Shown here in pieces: positions 8,844 to 11,518 of a stretch of 11,518 nt of DNA. Location of the stretch: assembly GCA_947259685.1 (NCBI GenBank), contig CAMYNC010000129.1:1-11518 (forward strand). The letters are read 5' to 3'. A program made the translations under genes and the position numbers. Below the pieces are notes generated by a model that worked only from the letters and a program-made list of their open reading frames with translations, was not told the DNA's origin and did not search any database. The stretch comes from an uncultured Desulfuromonadales bacterium. Lineage in GTDB: Bacteria; Desulfobacterota; Desulfuromonadia; Desulfuromonadales; Geopsychrobacteraceae. How positions within the stretch are numbered: position 1 is the stretch's first letter; each line of letters opens with the position of its first letter.

Positions 8844-9995
8844 ATGCCAAAATTTTTTTTACCGGAGCTGCTGGGTCAAGGTTACCTGAAATTCCTACTG
8901 ATCGTAATACTGAGTTGCTATGTCGGCGGCTGCGGCTCAGCGGAAACCAGCTCCGATGCACCGGTATCGGTCAATAGTGTCCATGAGCCGGGCTGGCTGT
9001 TTGCCCACGATACTGCGGCCCAAAATGACCTGATCGGTTGCCAGGTCTGCCACGGGGTTAATTTTCAAGGAAGCGGTAATGCCGTCAGCTGCTTCAACTG
9101 CCATGTTGGTGGACCGCCCTTCCGCATTCATCCGCCTTCCCTCGAACCGAGTTTCTCATGGAAACATCCGGTCAATCACGGCAGCGAGGCGAAAAAAAAT
9201 ATCCGCGCCTGCCAGGGCTGCCATGGACAAAGAGGTGGTTCAGGGACGAACCCCCGCTTCAATGTCGCTATCGGTAATTTAGAGACTGGCTGCGAAAGCG
9301 CCCTGGGGTGCCATGACAATTTCAATGACCCGTTTGCCTCTTTTGACAATGGTCACAACCCAGGAACGGCTCACCCTTCCCTTGACCCAACCGACCCGGA
9401 CAAGCAAGACCTTGTTCATTGGTATGGCGAACGCATCGAGTATCTTGACGATTCCGGCCAGATCCAGACCTACCTCATCAGCCACTACAATGCCGGCAAC
9501 CTGGTCGACGCCTGCAGCCTTTGCCATGGCAGAAATCTGCAGGGCGGAAGCGGACCTGCCTGCACCGCCTGCCATGTGGTCAGTCCGATCGCGGAACCTG
9601 CCAATTGCGCTTCATGCCATGGTGCACCACCGATTGCCATAGAAAGCTATATTCAGGACGTTGGCCGAACTGAGCCATTGAATTCAATCTATCTGGATGC
9701 AGTGAGAGGCGGCTTACATCTGCAGCACGAGGCGATCGACTGCGCTGCGCGCGATGAACAGGCGGACTGTCGGGTTTGCCATATCAACACCGAAACCGGG
9801 CTTGAAGGAAGTGACCTGCGCACTAATGTCAACCGGCACCATCTGCTGGTGGGAACGCCCATTCCCAATCCAACGCCGACAGGCGTCCATGGCAGTTCCG
9901 GCCCAGGAGGAACCTACGGTTGCTTAACCTGTCACTCCAATCTCGATCCAGTGACAGGCGTATTTAGTGAGCCGTTCCGTGACTGCGCCGGCTGA
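8844..9995 (+). CDS. Outer-membrane lipoprotein multiheme c-type cytochrome (ExtD-like); possible in-frame UGA at its last heme motif
   Basis: 383 aa as read to the first stop. The signal peptide (FLLIVILSCYVGGC) has a clear lipobox VGGC with Cys30 as the lipidated residue, indicating an outer-membrane lipoprotein. Eight CXXCH motifs begin at residues 66, 83, 123, 224, 240, 255, 309 and 360; a ninth Cys pair, CESALGCH at 150-157, has five residues between the cysteines. The reading ends ...FRDCAG-TGA-CAT, meaning TGA stands where the second Cys of a CAGCH motif would be. Reading through adds His and 11 more residues up to TAG at 10032-10034. GGGG lies 6 nt before the ATG. The gene follows the 5-heme gene by 24 nt and a hairpin follows it. 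Likely role: terminal electron carrier of the conduit on the cell surface. The family is inferred from order and heme content. If the UGA is decoded, the true end is 10034. Confidence 0.88.
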   Translation: MPKFFLPELLGQGYLKFLLIVILSCYVGGCGSAETSSDAPVSVNSVHEPGWLFAHDTAAQNDLIGCQVCHGVNFQGSGNAVSCFNCHVGGPPFRIHPPSLEPSFSWKHPVNHGSEAKKNIRACQGCHGQRGGSGTNPRFNVAIGNLETGCESALGCHDNFNDPFASFDNGHNPGTAHPSLDPTDPDKQDLVHWYGERIEYLDDSGQIQTYLISHYNAGNLVDACSLCHGRNLQGGSGPACTACHVVSPIAEPANCASCHGAPPIAIESYIQDVGRTEPLNSIYLDAVRGGLHLQHEAIDCAARDEQADCRVCHINTETGLEGSDLRTNVNRHHLLVGTPIPNPTPTGVHGSSGPGGTYGCLTCHSNLDPVTGVFSEPFRDCAG

Positions 9996-10030
9996 CATCC
10001 GGCTATTTTCCCGGCGCAGCCCTGTGCTAA

Positions 10031-10074
10031 TTAGTGAACATTCGGAAACTTCGGATGCTCACTAACTAGTTTTC
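10031..10074 (+). terminator. Hairpin terminator after the cytochrome operon
   Basis: TTAGTGAACATTCGG at 10031-10045 pairs with 10051-10065 over 15 positions with one mismatch and two G-U pairs, around a 5-nt loop. CTAGTTTT follows, giving a short U-run. It sits 36 nt after the TGA and overlaps the TAG that would end the read-through form, so it is well placed to end the four-gene transcript. Confidence 0.5.
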
Positions 10075-10216
10075 AGATTGGAAACGAGAAATTTTTTTGC
10101 AAGATCAAGGAAATCAAGGCGTTGCGCGGAGGCGTACATTGTACGCCGCACAAGCAAGGCTGAAGATTGACGCAGAGATTGCGGAAAATGGCCGTTTCCG
10201 AATGAAAACTAATTAG
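10062..10216. repeat. 155-bp imperfect palindromic element (MITE-like intergenic repeat)
   Basis: The ends are inverted repeats: CTAACTAGTTTTCA (10062-10075) against TGAAAACTAATTAG (10203-10216), with GGAAACG also matched just inside. The centre is the odd palindrome GGCGTACA-T-TGTACGCC (10131-10147), centred at 10139, exactly the midpoint of the two ends. Between them the arms match with mismatches (for example GCAAGATC/GCAATCTC, CAAGGCGTTGC/CAGCCTTGC). The element could fold into one long hairpin. No coding capacity is seen. Such short palindromic units are commonly dispersed in intergenic DNA; copy number cannot be judged from one window. AGTTCG-TTG-CGAACT (10215-10229) abuts its right end. 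Confidence 0.7.
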
Positions 10217-10481
10217 TTCGTTGCGAACTGAGAGGGAAGGAAATCATGACTTTCGGCCACTTAAGCCAGACGGCTTGGATAGCGGCTTATTTGCCTGGGG
10301 CACTTCCATGTCGCCAAATAACCATTCCGCTACGCGAAACGACAAGCCAAGTCGACATTTTCCCTTCTCGGAAAATTGAATTATGGACCATCAACTGAAA
10401 ACCATTTTCAAAACCGCCTTAACATATAAAGTAAATTAGGGAAAATGACCTAAATAGTTTGTAATTTCTACAAACCTGATT

Positions 10482-10498
10482 TTGGCTCACATCTTGCC
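10482..10498 (+). promoter_or_regulatory. Candidate sigma-54 (-24/-12) promoter
   Basis: TTGGCTCACATCTTGCC keeps the invariant GG (10484-10485) and GC (10496-10497) exactly 10 nt apart and matches TTGGCnC-N5-TTGC. Sigma-54 control of cytochrome genes is known in Geobacter. The only gene downstream on this strand in the window starts at 11193, so the leader would be about 680 nt, unusually long. The promoter may instead serve a small RNA. Confidence 0.45.
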
Positions 10499-11056
10499 AT
10501 TAAGACTACATAAACACCTGAAACGCAAGGGTTGGCAGCCACTAATACGGTGTCATAGTTGGCGAATCGGGATGTCCCTTTCGCTGAGGCTACCGAACGC
10601 TATAAGCATTAAAAAAGCTTAGCCTGACTGCTGAACATATCCCTTCATGAGATATGGCGCAAATTTTATCCTAAGCTCTCTAGTATCTTGAACAAATATG
10701 AGGACTTACTTGCTTAATTAACGAATATCTATATTAATTCCTTCTATTACGAGTTGCTAAATAGGTCACGGTCGGTAAGCTTCATCTTTATCATTGTTTG
10801 TTGCTTTCACGGCATGAAATTCAGTTTCAATTTTATAAAAAAATAATTTAGGCCTATTTAAGTTCATCATCAATTTTGGCCAACATCTTTTGTTTGCCCA
10901 GCCAAGCAATTATCGCGGCAACTGAATTGGCAGCCACTTATTTTTTGTCCTCCCTATTTTTATAGGGAGTTGAAATTGCGATATTTCCCTAACATCTCAG
11001 GGTCATAGCTTTTTTAGGTCCTCCATCAAAGCTTTGATTTCTGATCAGGGAAAGGA

Positions 11057-11105
11057 TTGGCAGCATCCACAGCAACCCAGGATGGAGGAAGAAGAGGATT
11101 GCCAA
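11057..11105 (+). promoter_or_regulatory. Two-tier stem structure in the leader of the last cytochrome gene
   Basis: Outer stem TTGGCA (11057-11062) with TGCCAA (11100-11105); inner stem CATCC (11064-11068) with GGATG (11080-11084). A purine-rich strand (GAGGAAGAAGAGGA) lies between inner and outer right arms. It ends 87 nt before the start codon. It does not match any riboswitch consensus I recognise. Confidence 0.3.
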
Positions 11106-11192
11106 AGGACCGATATAGAACTGCAGTTCAATTTTAAGAGAGGTAGATATTTAGTCAAAAGCTAGTGTTTTTTCCTTAAGGGAGGCAACAAA

Positions 11193-11518
11193 ATGAGTAA
11201 GAAGCTCAAGTCTGGATTACTGTTAACTTTTGGATTGCTATTAGCCGTCGTATTTTCGGCTAATGCTGCAGTTCCGCCCCCGCCGGTCAATCAATTCCTG
11301 GGTATTGATGACGGCGTTTTTAACAACATTTCCGAACCCCAGTGCCGTCTCTGCCATGGCCCTAACGCTGAGCCAGACAGTCCGGTAAACCCCGATCCGA
11401 CCAACGTCAACCGCCACCACCTGCGAGTCGATTCCCTTATCGGTGACGATCCCACGCAAACTCCTTCTGCAGCGCCATGCCTGCAGGATCCAGCCACCTG
11501 CAATGTCGGCGATGTTTT
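11193..11518 (+). CDS. Secreted multiheme c-type cytochrome, N-terminal part only
   Basis: The reading frame is open to the right edge (108 complete codons). GGGAGG lies 7 nt before the ATG. The signal peptide (KKLKSGLLLTFGLLLAVVFSANA, cleavage near ANA/AVP) has no Cys, so the mature protein is exported and not lipidated. One heme motif is visible, CRLCH at residue 51, followed by TNVNRHHL (70-77), whose histidines could be distal heme ligands. The same CRxCH...TNVNRHHL arrangement occurs in the lipoprotein cytochrome ending at 9995, so the two share a module. Further cysteines at 96 and 103 fall in a region cut by the window. The gene is about 1.2 kb from the conduit genes, with a terminator between, and is probably transcribed separately. 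Total heme count, length and exact family cannot be told from this fragment. Confidence 0.82.
   Translation, partial: MSKKLKSGLLLTFGLLLAVVFSANAAVPPPPVNQFLGIDDGVFNNISEPQCRLCHGPNAEPDSPVNPDPTNVNRHHLRVDSLIGDDPTQTPSAAPCLQDPATCNVGDV

Larger units (their letters stand above)
10230..11192 (+). other. Long non-coding gap with structured leader before the last cytochrome gene
   Basis: About 960 nt, visibly more AT-rich than the flanking genes, without a convincing protein gene. Contents: a sigma-54-like promoter at 10482-10498; nested inverted repeats AGCTTAG/CTAAGCT (10616-10622/10671-10677) around CATATC/GATATG (10636-10641/10651-10656); hairpin CTCCCTAT-TTTT-ATAGGGAG (10950-10969); palindromes ATCAAAGCTTTGAT (11025-11038) and GAACTGCAGTTC (11118-11129); a two-tier stem at 11057-11105; and three copies of TTGGCAGC. 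A 50-codon frame at 10246-10398 has a plausible ribosome-binding site but no recognisable content. The region may be a long regulated leader, a small RNA locus or decayed DNA. Confidence 0.45.

Noticed and set aside
10246..10398. Small open frame of 50 codons with GGGAAGG upstream
   Set aside because: No recognisable motif, no signal or membrane segment, and it lies just outside a palindromic repeat in AT-rich non-coding DNA. It cannot be supported as a gene without conservation data.
10950..10969. Hairpin CTCCCTAT-TTTT-ATAGGGAG as an intrinsic terminator
   Set aside because: No T-run follows on the plus strand and an A-run would follow on the minus strand. It is kept only as a structural element of the leader.
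10500..11192. GEMM (cyclic dinucleotide) riboswitch
   Set aside because: The hallmark GCAAACC, GAAA and GACGCAAAGCC elements are not present in order. Only isolated fragments such as AACGCAAGG occur.

Overview
The window looks like a chromosomal segment from a Geobacter/Desulfuromonas-type metal-reducing bacterium (class Desulfuromonadia). This is inferred from the dense CXXCH multiheme cytochromes, a porin-cytochrome gene set resembling the ext conduits of Geobacter, a sigma-54-like promoter, and the housekeeping genes beside them. No species can be named from sequence reading alone.

Left part, minus strand (1-3890). hypF, the carbamoyltransferase that starts assembly of the CN ligands of [NiFe] hydrogenases, runs off the left edge. 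It is broken near 1400, where about 38-40 codons and the reading frame are lost together. Upstream of it in the direction of transcription lies ggt, a secreted gamma-glutamyltranspeptidase. A 17-bp-stem hairpin follows its stop codon directly.

Middle (3891-5600). purB (adenylosuccinate lyase, purine synthesis) is transcribed divergently from ggt, from a clear sigma-70-type promoter, and ends in a hairpin terminator.

Right part, plus strand (5600-10030). A TTGACA/TATAAA promoter precedes four tightly spaced genes: a 12-heme periplasmic cytochrome, a beta-barrel outer-membrane protein, a 5-heme probable lipoprotein cytochrome, and a lipoprotein multiheme cytochrome with 8 canonical CXXCH motifs, one CX5CH and one C-terminal motif interrupted by TGA. 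Order and heme content fit an outer-membrane electron conduit: periplasmic heme wire, porin sheath, outer-surface heme lipoproteins. The resemblance to extABCD is from memory of that family and was not tested by a search.

Far right (10030-11518). A hairpin and a 155-bp whole-element palindrome (MITE-like) follow the conduit genes. Next come about 950 bp without a convincing gene, holding a sigma-54-like promoter and several inverted repeats. A further secreted multiheme cytochrome then begins at 11193 and runs off the right edge. It shares a CRxCH...TNVNRHHL module with the fourth conduit gene.

The most interesting points are the TGA that replaces the second Cys codon of a CXXCH motif (nonsense mutation or selenocysteine), the out-of-frame internal deletion in hypF, and the long structured leader before the last cytochrome gene.
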